From: Bacteriovoracaceae bacterium
GTDB lineage: Bacteria > Bdellovibrionota > Bacteriovoracia > Bacteriovoracales > Bacteriovoracaceae
NCBI GenBank assembly: GCA_947450475.1
Contig: CANFVK010000002.1
Span: forward strand, 310,001 to 374,000
Length of the DNA: 64,000 bases
Direction: 5' to 3'
This document shows positions 50,163 to 58,967 of the stretch, piece after piece. How positions within the stretch are numbered: the first letter of the stretch is position 1; each line of letters starts with the position of its first letter. The notes under the pieces were generated by a model that was given only the letters and a program-made list of their open reading frames with translations, had not been told where the DNA came from and ran no database searches. The translations under genes and the position numbers were made by a program.

Positions 50163-50981
50163 TTACCAATTTTTACGATTAGTCACTTTAAAATCGTCCC
50201 TAAAAGATTCAAGTTGTTCTACAAACTCAATCTCTAGTCCTGCCCTAAGTCGAGAACTTTTGTCAAAATGAATCCCTTTTGAACGCGCAGGTGTCATCAC
50301 TCCAGGAAGATGATCAACAAAATAAGTCCAAAGTGCCTTTTCTCCTCTCCATTGATTCAACCAATGTGCACCTAAGGCTACATGGGATATCTCATCTTCA
50401 AAGACTATTTTCATAATATTGGCAGTTTCAAGATCTTCAACTTGCCTGAAGGCTCTTTCATAAAACTGAGCAAAATCCAAATTAGCCGATTCGAATGTAA
50501 GCGCCATCGCTGAATAAAACTGGGAAGGGGTTTTCAATTTCTCCATTGATCTCCAGAAGAAATCGTTTAATGGAAACTCACCAAATTCTACTCCAAAATC
50601 ATTCATGCGCTTTAGGTACAACCGAAGATGCTTTTGTTCGTCCTGAATGGTTTTAATAAGTCCTTTCTTGAATAAGTTGGAATCTTTTAAATCATCTGGG
50701 TAAATCAATAAAGCAGCTGACATCATTTCAATTGCCAAAAGTTCATGATTGGCAAAAAAATGTAAAGCCAGTGCTCTTTTTTCAATCAGATGAAAACTAC
50801 TGCTCTTGGGAAATTTTATTTGCTCATTATTAAACTTTAGTTTTTTGGTTCGTCCAGGATTAGTTGGAAGCTCGAATTGTTTGAATGGGACAGATAAATC
50901 TAAATTTTTAGCAGAAAATAATTTATCTTCTAAATTCTCTCCCTCCAAAAGAAGTCGAGCGTATTCCTGATAATTCATCAT
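50163..50981 (-). CDS. DUF455 family (ferritin-like) protein
   Basis: Start moved from 51221 to internal ATG 50981, since the upstream part overlaps the helicase; 'FANHELLAIEMMSAALLIYPD', 'IVFEDEISHVALGAHWLNQW'. Confidence 0.8.
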   Translation of the reverse strand: MMNYQEYARLLLEGENLEDKLFSAKNLDLSVPFKQFELPTNPGRTKKLKFNNEQIKFPKSSSFHLIEKRALALHFFANHELLAIEMMSAALLIYPDDLKDSNLFKKGLIKTIQDEQKHLRLYLKRMNDFGVEFGEFPLNDFFWRSMEKLKTPSQFYSAMALTFESANLDFAQFYERAFRQVEDLETANIMKIVFEDEISHVALGAHWLNQWRGEKALWTYFVDHLPGVMTPARSKGIHFDKSSRLRAGLEIEFVEQLESFRDDFKVTNRKNW

Positions 50982-50991
50982 AAATAATTTT

Positions 50992-53664
50992 CTATCTTTT
51001 GGGTTTGCCTTGAAATTTTCTTTTCTTTGAAGGCTTTCCTTGTCTAAAATTTTTGTTCGTTGAACCAACGGCAGAAGCAAGATGACTTGGTCGCTCGCCT
51101 GGTTTACCGCCTTGGCCAGGTGAGCCGCCTCTTCTAGGAAATGGTCTTCGACTAAATCTTCGTTGCTGAAAGCATTCATCGCAAATAGGAAACTTCGCTT
51201 GCTCTGGAAGTTTACATCCACAGCTAGAGCAAGTCGGGGTAATTTTGTCTGATAAGAGAGTGTTTAGTTTATCTATTGCCAGTAATTTATTGTCTAACAA
51301 ATCGGTTTCATCAAAACTAAAGTTTTTGTTGTTAAAGTGACGAGCTAACCATTGGTAAAGTTCCACACATTTAATTGTTGTTTCGAGATAATCAATTTCA
51401 TTTGAAGTATGATTAATATGCTCATTTTTAATAATTTCATTTACAACATATTTTTTTAAAATCCAAACATAATACTGAACATGTTCTAGCAATCCAAGGT
51501 TCACGGGTGCGCAGGCAAAACCAAAAATTTCAGCAGAACTCAATTGCTGGGCATGATCGATATCCTCAACCGTTTCGGCCAATTCGATCATCTCCTTGAG
51601 ATCAACGCAATAAAAGGGCTTAGTAAAAGTCATGGTGTTAAAAAGTCTTAGGAATTCTGAGAGTCGCAGGATTGGTAGATTGTGCGAAGAGAGAGCATTG
51701 TTGACTTTAGTAAAAATATCTAAGTCTGGTCCAACCATACTTTGAGTTTGTTGCTCTAAGCTTGAATCAAGTGAATGTTGAATTTCAGACAATCCATCTT
51801 CAACTTTTTGCAAGCATGTCACTTTACCAACTGGAAAGCGCTGAAAGCGTCCGGCACGGCCTGCAATTTGTTTTATTTCACTGACGGTTATTTGATGTTC
51901 TTGAGAATCAATATGCTTTGTTAAAGTCGAAAAAACGATCCTCTTAATTGGAAGGTTCATTCCCATTGAAATAGCATCAGTACTTACAATGACATCAGTA
52001 ATTCCTTTGTCAAATTTACGAGCTTGTTCTCTTCTAACTTCAGGTGAAAGCATTCCATAAATAATCGAAACCTTAAATCCAAGTTGCTCTAGATCATATT
52101 TATACTTGAGAGCATTTCTTCTAGAAAAAACTATAAGGGCATCACTTTTTTGCAATTGGGCCAGAGTAATTGATCTGTCTTCAACTTCTAGCTTGGTCAT
52201 GCGTTCATAGTTTCGAATTTCAAGTTCATCTCCACATAGATCGACAATTTGCTTTACTAAGTCCAAAACGGAGCCATCTCCGCAAACATGAACTTCATAG
52301 GCATGTAAGTTGACCAGGGCACGAGTCCAAGCCCAACCGCGTTGCTTGTCAGTTATCATTTGAATTTCATCAATGACAGCGCATGAAAACTCTTCAGACA
52401 ACTTAGCCATTTCAATAGTGGAAGAATAATGAGTAGCATCTTCAACTTCAATGACTTCTTCACCTGTTAGTAGAGTTGTTTTTACTCCCTTGGTATTCAT
52501 TGTATCGTAAAGTTCAGCAGCTAAAAGTCTTAACGGAGCTAGATAGCAGCCTTTTCGTGCCTTAACTAAAGCCTCAATCGCATGATACGTCTTGCCTGAA
52601 TTTGTAGGCCCCATATGGTAAATAACTTTGCGGGGAATCTTTCTTGCATGAGAGTGAATCCAAAATTGCCCTAAGTACTCTTGTAATATATTTGAAGAAA
52701 TATCCTTTCTCTTTAAAACTAAAATAGATTTTATTAATTTTTTAAACTCTGATTCTAAGTATTTTTCATTCCGCCAAATGTTATTTGATAGCTGTTTGAA
52801 AAAACGGCTGTATTCTTCATCGCCCACTAAATCGATCGCAAGGCCCTGATCAAGCAACAGTTGATGAAAAAAGAGTATTAAGTTTCTTGAATGAAGCATG
52901 GCAATTTCGGCCGGATAGGTAAAGGTCTCTTCACTTAGTGATTTGATTTGTGCTTCTAGGCGATTCAGCGAAGATTTTTTGAGCTTAAATTGAACCTGCT
53001 GAAACTTTCTATCAAGAGTTCTGAGTAAATTTTGATAATGATTACTTACTGCTGAAATGCTTTTATCAACATTGGTAATGACTTGCTCTTCAATTTTTGA
53101 CTTGCTTTCATTAATAGCTTGAACACATTCGTCATAAACGACTTCACGTACTCTGGTTCTATAATCGGCCAGACAAGACACACACTGACAGCTAAGCGTT
53201 GTTGATTTAATTTCAGCATTAAAATTTTCTTTTACTAGAACTTGAGTCTCTAGGTGATTTTTCTCTTTATCATCACTCCACTTCTTTAAAACAGCATAGT
53301 GAAGATCTAAAACAGCAGGGTTCAAACCACCATCTTGTCCGAAATAAAAAATTTCTTTCTCTGGCATCAAGCAATCGTCGATAAATATTAATGAAACGAC
53401 AGAAGCATGTTGAAGAAATTCAAAGAAATTTACATATTCAGTATTAAAAATTGAAACTAGTGACGGGTTTCGCTTAAAGTTGTTCCATAGCATGGTATCA
53501 ACTTTTTCAACAAAATCTAAAACAATCGAAGCATCTTCAATTGAACGAAGATAATCGTCATCTTTAGCAAATGAGTGAATTTTTATAAGGGTTTTTCTTT
53601 CTGTATCTAAAAAATTGCGAATGCCGTTAAAGTCTGGGAGAGAGGGAAAATCAGTCGTACTCAC
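50992..53664 (-). CDS. Suv3-like superfamily-2 RNA helicase with long N-terminal coiled coil and C-terminal zinc-ribbon/RG-rich tail
   Basis: 'VIYHMGPTNSGKTYHAIEAL', 'CYLAPLRLLAAELYD', 'VIDEIQMITDKQRGWAWTRAL', 'SEIKQIAGRAGRF'; tail 'CSSCGCKLPEQAKFPICDEC'. Confidence 0.9.
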   Translation of the reverse strand: MSTTDFPSLPDFNGIRNFLDTERKTLIKIHSFAKDDDYLRSIEDASIVLDFVEKVDTMLWNNFKRNPSLVSIFNTEYVNFFEFLQHASVVSLIFIDDCLMPEKEIFYFGQDGGLNPAVLDLHYAVLKKWSDDKEKNHLETQVLVKENFNAEIKSTTLSCQCVSCLADYRTRVREVVYDECVQAINESKSKIEEQVITNVDKSISAVSNHYQNLLRTLDRKFQQVQFKLKKSSLNRLEAQIKSLSEETFTYPAEIAMLHSRNLILFFHQLLLDQGLAIDLVGDEEYSRFFKQLSNNIWRNEKYLESEFKKLIKSILVLKRKDISSNILQEYLGQFWIHSHARKIPRKVIYHMGPTNSGKTYHAIEALVKARKGCYLAPLRLLAAELYDTMNTKGVKTTLLTGEEVIEVEDATHYSSTIEMAKLSEEFSCAVIDEIQMITDKQRGWAWTRALVNLHAYEVHVCGDGSVLDLVKQIVDLCGDELEIRNYERMTKLEVEDRSITLAQLQKSDALIVFSRRNALKYKYDLEQLGFKVSIIYGMLSPEVRREQARKFDKGITDVIVSTDAISMGMNLPIKRIVFSTLTKHIDSQEHQITVSEIKQIAGRAGRFQRFPVGKVTCLQKVEDGLSEIQHSLDSSLEQQTQSMVGPDLDIFTKVNNALSSHNLPILRLSEFLRLFNTMTFTKPFYCVDLKEMIELAETVEDIDHAQQLSSAEIFGFACAPVNLGLLEHVQYYVWILKKYVVNEIIKNEHINHTSNEIDYLETTIKCVELYQWLARHFNNKNFSFDETDLLDNKLLAIDKLNTLLSDKITPTCSSCGCKLPEQAKFPICDECFQQRRFSRRPFPRRGGSPGQGGKPGERPSHLASAVGSTNKNFRQGKPSKKRKFQGKPKR

Positions 53665-53729
53665 TAAAAAAATTTCCTTTTTAAGGTTTCAGACTGATCA
53701 TATCTTATTAATTTCTATTGGTCTAATAA

Positions 53730-54938
53730 CTATCGGTGGTCAAGTTCAACCAGATAAGCAATTGCCATTTTGGCAAATTTAATAGCATGTGAAGCATTAT
53801 TGTTTGATACGCTTAATGTATCATTTGCAGTGTGAATCTTATGATTCATCGTGCTCATTGTTGCTTCAAATGGCATAGAAGCCGGGTAACCCTGAGTGTG
53901 CCAAGAGGCATGATCCGAGCATCCGTATCCACACTCGTCATAACCCCACTTAATCCCAGGGACATAATGATCGATAATGGCGCCAACAAATTTATTTTGC
54001 TCATCATTAGTATAATCTCTCATTAAAACGATATCTAGAGACTCATCACCTTTAAAGTTCGTCATATCTAACTGCATAACGCCAATGACGTTAACATTTT
54101 GCTTTTTAAAACTAGCAGCAATTTCCTTAGAACCAAGTAAGCCAACTTCTTCAGCGGCATAGGCCATAAACTTAAGAGTCTTTAATGGACGGTAAGAGCT
54201 ATCTGTAATGACTCGGATAACCTCAGTAATAGTCGAAATTCCTGAAGCATTGTCATCAGAACCAGGAGCTCTGGCGCTTGATCCCCCCATGTATCCATTG
54301 ATTGAATCTTGGTGTCCCCCAAGAACAATCGTCTCATCAGACAATCCTTTTATTGTAAGAATAACTGAAGGTTGATCCCATTTCGCGTGTGCAAAAAAGT
54401 CTACTGTCGCATCAGAGCGACCCTTGACTAGAGAACTCCAGGTATCTTTTATCCATGTGGCAGATTTCTTTCCAAATTCACCTTTGTAGTATCGGTTTTG
54501 GAAGGCAGATAGTTGGCCGATAGTATTTAGAATGTTTGATGCCTGAGCATTATTTATCATTGGTGTAACAAGCGCATCTTGATCAATTTTGTAGTTTGCA
54601 AATAAGTTATTTTTGGCAAAAAGTTTTTCACCCGTTGAGTTTAAAATTGCATTGGCTTCATCTAGAGAATCGTGGCGCATAAAACCTCCACATCTTTTAA
54701 AATCTTTATGCATAAGTATTGACAACCATGGAAGGGCATCTTCATCAATTTTTACAACGCTAATTCCATCGCGACTTTCTACTTCTTGTACCCGAGGGCC
54801 AAATTTCTTTTCAGTAAAATTTAAGGAATCAGTATCGATCGAAATAAAAACTTTTTTATCTTCAGAATTTGCAGAGTTGATCGAAAAAAGAATTGTCAGA
54901 ATTAAAAGAGAAGCGAGAGTTTTGATTTTCATAATCAT
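53730..54938 (-). CDS. M28-family aminopeptidase, secreted
   Basis: 'IVLGGHQDSINGYMGGSSARAPGSDDNASGISTITEVIRVI', 'AYAAEEVGLLGSKEIA', 'CSDHASWHTQGYPASMPFE'. Confidence 0.93.
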   Translation of the reverse strand: MIMKIKTLASLLILTILFSINSANSEDKKVFISIDTDSLNFTEKKFGPRVQEVESRDGISVVKIDEDALPWLSILMHKDFKRCGGFMRHDSLDEANAILNSTGEKLFAKNNLFANYKIDQDALVTPMINNAQASNILNTIGQLSAFQNRYYKGEFGKKSATWIKDTWSSLVKGRSDATVDFFAHAKWDQPSVILTIKGLSDETIVLGGHQDSINGYMGGSSARAPGSDDNASGISTITEVIRVITDSSYRPLKTLKFMAYAAEEVGLLGSKEIAASFKKQNVNVIGVMQLDMTNFKGDESLDIVLMRDYTNDEQNKFVGAIIDHYVPGIKWGYDECGYGCSDHASWHTQGYPASMPFEATMSTMNHKIHTANDTLSVSNNNASHAIKFAKMAIAYLVELDHR

Positions 54939-55075
54939 ATCCTATTTTGGTAATCATCCGTGATCCTGAAATTTTGTAAAAAAAAATTAAGTTTGTCTAA
55001 TTATCTATGCAATTCTCTTCTTACTTCTAGTAAGATAAATGAATTCAATTAACTCAATTCAAGGTAGAATGGCGC

Positions 55076-56065
55076 ATGATGTCCACGTGGCTCACAGAAA
55101 CTTTTCAGATTAAACTTCCGATAATCTTAGCTCCCATGTTTCTTATTTCTAACCAAAAGATGCTGATCGAAGCCTATAAAAACGGCTTCATAGGGTGTGT
55201 TCCAGCCTTAAACTATCGCACCACGCAAGAATTTGAAGCTGCAATGGTCGAACTTCTTGAGCATTGCGATGGGAAGTTCGGGGTTAACTTAATCGTCAAT
55301 AAATCTAACATTCACCTAGAAGGTCATCTTCAAATATTAGAAAAATATCCCCCCGCCTTTGTCATAACCTCCCTTGGATCCCCCGAAGAAACCATCAAGC
55401 GATTAAAGCCCAAGGGGGTTAAAATTTTGTGCGACATTGTAGATGTCGAATATGCTCAGAAAGTTGAAAAGCTTGGGGCAGATGCTCTCATTGCCGTGAA
55501 CTCAGGAGCAGGCGGACACGCTGGGCCGCTGGCAGCGAGTATACTTATTCCAATGCTCCAAGCTCATTGCCAACTTCCAGTTATTTCCGCCGGCGGAGTA
55601 GGAACAGGCGCAGGATTACTCTCTACTTTAGCGCTCGGGGCCCAAGGAGTTTCAATTGGCTCTCCTTTTATTGCAACCCACGAAGCTCCCATTTCAAAAG
55701 AATACAAAGATGCCATCGTAAATTTTGGAGCTGAAGATATTGTGATGAGCGATAAAATTTCTGGTACACCTTGCTCCGTGATTGCAACGGATTATGTAAA
55801 AAAAATTGGAACACACCAAAATATCCTAGAATCATTTTTAAGCAAAAATAAAACAGCTAAAAAATATGTTAAAATGCTTACTTTTTATAAAGGAATGAAA
55901 GCAGTCGAAAAAGCAGCATTTGCAGCGACCTACAAAACTGTTTGGGTGGCCGGTCCCTCGATCGAATTCGTACAAAAAATAGATTCGATTAAAAATATTA
56001 TTGAAAGACTTATCTTGGAGTACGATCTAGCCTTGGCGAAAATTTGCACTCAACAAAAGAAGTAA
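55076..56065 (+). CDS. Nitronate monooxygenase-like flavoprotein
   Basis: 'PIILAPMFLISNQKML', 'GADALIAVNSGAGGHAGPLA', 'PVISAGGVGTGAGLLSTLALGAQGVSIGSPFIAT'. Confidence 0.9.
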   Translation: MMSTWLTETFQIKLPIILAPMFLISNQKMLIEAYKNGFIGCVPALNYRTTQEFEAAMVELLEHCDGKFGVNLIVNKSNIHLEGHLQILEKYPPAFVITSLGSPEETIKRLKPKGVKILCDIVDVEYAQKVEKLGADALIAVNSGAGGHAGPLAASILIPMLQAHCQLPVISAGGVGTGAGLLSTLALGAQGVSIGSPFIATHEAPISKEYKDAIVNFGAEDIVMSDKISGTPCSVIATDYVKKIGTHQNILESFLSKNKTAKKYVKMLTFYKGMKAVEKAAFAATYKTVWVAGPSIEFVQKIDSIKNIIERLILEYDLALAKICTQQKK

Positions 56066-56197
56066 GTCTCGAATAATCAATTTATTGTCCTTGTCATTAT
56101 GGACGTTTATTAGCCTCTTCTTAAGATGGATTAGGATTAAATGACTAGTTTTGTCCTGGGGTAAATCGGCTTTATAATAAGTGTAGGCTGAGGCATT

Positions 56198-56890
56198 ATG
56201 AGATTTTCTAAAAGCTTCATTCACATACTTTTACTTTGGTCCCTACTGATTGGCGCCAAAGGACATGTCGGTCAATCAACAAATATAAAAAATAAAGAAC
56301 TCAAATATCTTGATTTAAAATTTAAAAAAGAAATTTCTGACAAAAAATTGTCAATTCAAAAACGATACCTCCTCTGCATATTAGCCGCTAGGGAGTTGAA
56401 GGAATTAAACTTTAAAGAAAAATCTAATGAGTATTACCGGATGGCAAAAGATTTTAAAGTTGAAGAAAATAAAAAAGAAATCATTGATGCCTTGAATGAA
56501 AAAATAAAAACACCAGGTACTTCCATTTTTTATTTTGAAGTGAATATAAGCCAGTTAGTTAAAAATAAAAATTATGAAAAAGCCATTTTGAGTTTAAATC
56601 CAGAAAATTTTATACATCCTGAAAATGAAAAGTTTAAGATACTCTATGACTTGCTTAATGTTAGAATAAGAAAAAGATCCGTTAAAAAATTATATTGCTA
56701 TGAAAGTTTACAACGAAATCCTGAAGACTATCAATATTCAAACTTACTGTGTGACTTGCTCGAAAGTTATCTCCACGATGGAAAAATCAATTCTGAAAAC
56801 TATAAAGTAATTGAGGAATATTTTTTCAAACATGATCTTAAGGAGAGATATTTGTTACAACTGGCTAAAGAACTTAAAACGGCTTTATAA
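56198..56890 (+). CDS. Secreted hypothetical protein (helical)
   Basis: Signal peptide followed by Lys-rich helical sequence. Confidence 0.55.
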   Translation: MRFSKSFIHILLLWSLLIGAKGHVGQSTNIKNKELKYLDLKFKKEISDKKLSIQKRYLLCILAARELKELNFKEKSNEYYRMAKDFKVEENKKEIIDALNEKIKTPGTSIFYFEVNISQLVKNKNYEKAILSLNPENFIHPENEKFKILYDLLNVRIRKRSVKKLYCYESLQRNPEDYQYSNLLCDLLESYLHDGKINSENYKVIEEYFFKHDLKERYLLQLAKELKTAL

Positions 56891-58900
56891 AGCCATTTTT
56901 GCTTTTAGCATTACTGATTGGGCATTGTTATCAAAGTTTTTTTCATACTCGATAGAAAAGATCATATTCTTATTAGCTTTTTCGGCCCCTAAAAACAATC
57001 TTCTCTCTCCGCCCGGAAGAAAGGTTGGCATATCTCTAGAAAGCGGCGCTGATAATCCTGCAACATAACGGATGTTTTCCTTGTTATCAGAGTAGCTTGC
57101 TTTCATAACTAAGTTCGTACCATAGTTTTTCATAACAACGGCAGTGTCTATCATTATTTTTTTATCATCAGCTATATTATGCGAAATTCCGCTCCTAACC
57201 ACTAACCCATCGTATACAGGGACGGTCTTATCGCCGCTGGCAACATGATTCCAGTCAGGATAAAAATTGGCATACACGACAGATTCTACTTTGGTTTTCT
57301 GATCATTGGACACGTAGTTGTTTTGTACTCCCAAGTGCATATCGGCCGTAGCATCTAACTCTTTTTTTGCTTCATTTACATAGCTAGAACCTTTATAAGT
57401 TTCTTTGTTGTTTGAAATAAGAGTTTCAAATGAACCACCTGCAATCCCCTTGGTTTCAAAGTTACCCAACTTCCAAGATGGAGATGTAAGTTCTAAATTT
57501 GAACGCAAATAAAGATTCTCTTGATCTATGGTCATCAAAGATCGCTGCCCTTCAAGTTTTGAAACAGCTACTCCTGTACCTAGAGTTATGTGTGGGCCAT
57601 ATTGAACATTTTTAAATAAAGCCACACCGTAAATGTTTTCTCCGCTAGAGGTTCTACCAGTAAATAAATTACCATTGACCTTATCTGAACTAAACCCTAC
57701 TGAAGTGAGGCTGTAGTTTTTTTGATTAAATTCTCTGTTAAATTCAAAACCAGTTGAGTCTCTCATCATCAAAGACATTTCAGAAGGCACATGTGTCACC
57801 GGTTTGCCGTTAGAATCATAAATCCTAAAACCTAAACCGTGATCAGGTAGAGAGGTATCCTGAATTAAAGCTTCGGTGCCAGAACCTTTTTTTGCTTCGG
57901 TGGTTTCGCTGTAATTAAATTTTATGATTTTACCAGTGACCGGATCAATGGTTAAAGCGGTAGCATGGGAACCTTCTAACGTTTTGTAGGCTACTACGTA
58001 GTTTTTGGAAAATCCAAGTTCTTTTAAAATCTGTGTCTGGGCCAAAGCAATGTCTCGGCAAATTCCACCTGGAGTGCCATTTTTAACAGAAGTTAGTAAT
58101 TGCTCTGTTGTGACATAAGTTCCTCGCGCGCTTTCGCCCGCATCGCGCCTGTCGAAATTGTAATAATTGCCGAAATATCCACCAAGTTTAGATACCAATT
58201 GAACTTTTTGCTCGGTAGTTAAACTGTCCTTAGCAGCAGCGAGTGTTTTCTGCCAATCGCTGGAATGATCCACCATGTTTTGAAAAGCCATCTCTTTCAT
58301 CAGCAAACCACTTGGTAATTTTGCTCCAAGGTATTTCTCTGCATAAGAGTTTAGGGTCTTTTCTTTTTCGGAAAAAGTGAGTTGATCAAATCCGGAATTT
58401 GGATTGTCTAGTTTGTATTTATTGGTCAGCATTTGGACTGAATAGACACCATATGCTTTCGAGTTACCGCTGCTATAAAGCTGCCCCATGTAACTAATGT
58501 AATCATCGCTTGTGAATCGTCCCAATGCATTTTGCTCAAATTTTTTATCGCTAGCAAATACAACTGTCTCCAGTTGGAATTCACGCTTATCAATTCGTTT
58601 TTCTAAAGTTGAAACAGCTGGTGTTGAGTGATGATCACAGTCTTTGGTAAATTTGGAGTTCTCAATATGAATTCTCATCTGATCATCTACATCGGCCAGG
58701 GATTTTATTAGATCAGATTGGGTCGTATTCAGCTGAAACTGGCGATTGGCCATCGGATGACCCTCGGGAGATTTTAAAATAACATCCCTCATGTCTTCTG
58801 AAAGAGAATAGAGTTTATTAAACTGATCTTCTGACCTTAGATTGGCCGACAAAAAGAATATAGCAAATGCCGATAGTATAGATTTAGGATTCATTTCCAT
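56885..58900 (-). CDS. Secreted transglutaminase-like protein with C-terminal barrel-like domain
   Basis: 'GTPGGICRDIALAQTQILKELGF...GSHATALTIDPVTGKIIKFNYSE' (Cys-His-Asp order); C-terminal beta-rich region. Confidence 0.6.
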   Translation of the reverse strand: MEMNPKSILSAFAIFFLSANLRSEDQFNKLYSLSEDMRDVILKSPEGHPMANRQFQLNTTQSDLIKSLADVDDQMRIHIENSKFTKDCDHHSTPAVSTLEKRIDKREFQLETVVFASDKKFEQNALGRFTSDDYISYMGQLYSSGNSKAYGVYSVQMLTNKYKLDNPNSGFDQLTFSEKEKTLNSYAEKYLGAKLPSGLLMKEMAFQNMVDHSSDWQKTLAAAKDSLTTEQKVQLVSKLGGYFGNYYNFDRRDAGESARGTYVTTEQLLTSVKNGTPGGICRDIALAQTQILKELGFSKNYVVAYKTLEGSHATALTIDPVTGKIIKFNYSETTEAKKGSGTEALIQDTSLPDHGLGFRIYDSNGKPVTHVPSEMSLMMRDSTGFEFNREFNQKNYSLTSVGFSSDKVNGNLFTGRTSSGENIYGVALFKNVQYGPHITLGTGVAVSKLEGQRSLMTIDQENLYLRSNLELTSPSWKLGNFETKGIAGGSFETLISNNKETYKGSSYVNEAKKELDATADMHLGVQNNYVSNDQKTKVESVVYANFYPDWNHVASGDKTVPVYDGLVVRSGISHNIADDKKIMIDTAVVMKNYGTNLVMKASYSDNKENIRYVAGLSAPLSRDMPTFLPGGERRLFLGAEKANKNMIFSIEYEKNFDNNAQSVMLKAKMAL

Positions 58901-58967
58901 ACTATCGGAGTTTATTTACATTTCGTTAGAAATTAATAAGCAAAGAATTCTTTAATATTAGTAAATA

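Noticed and set aside
50982-51221. N-terminal extension of the DUF455 ORF
   Set aside because: Lies inside the helicase gene in another frame; internal ATG at 50981 is 10 bp after the helicase stop and begins the recognisable protein.
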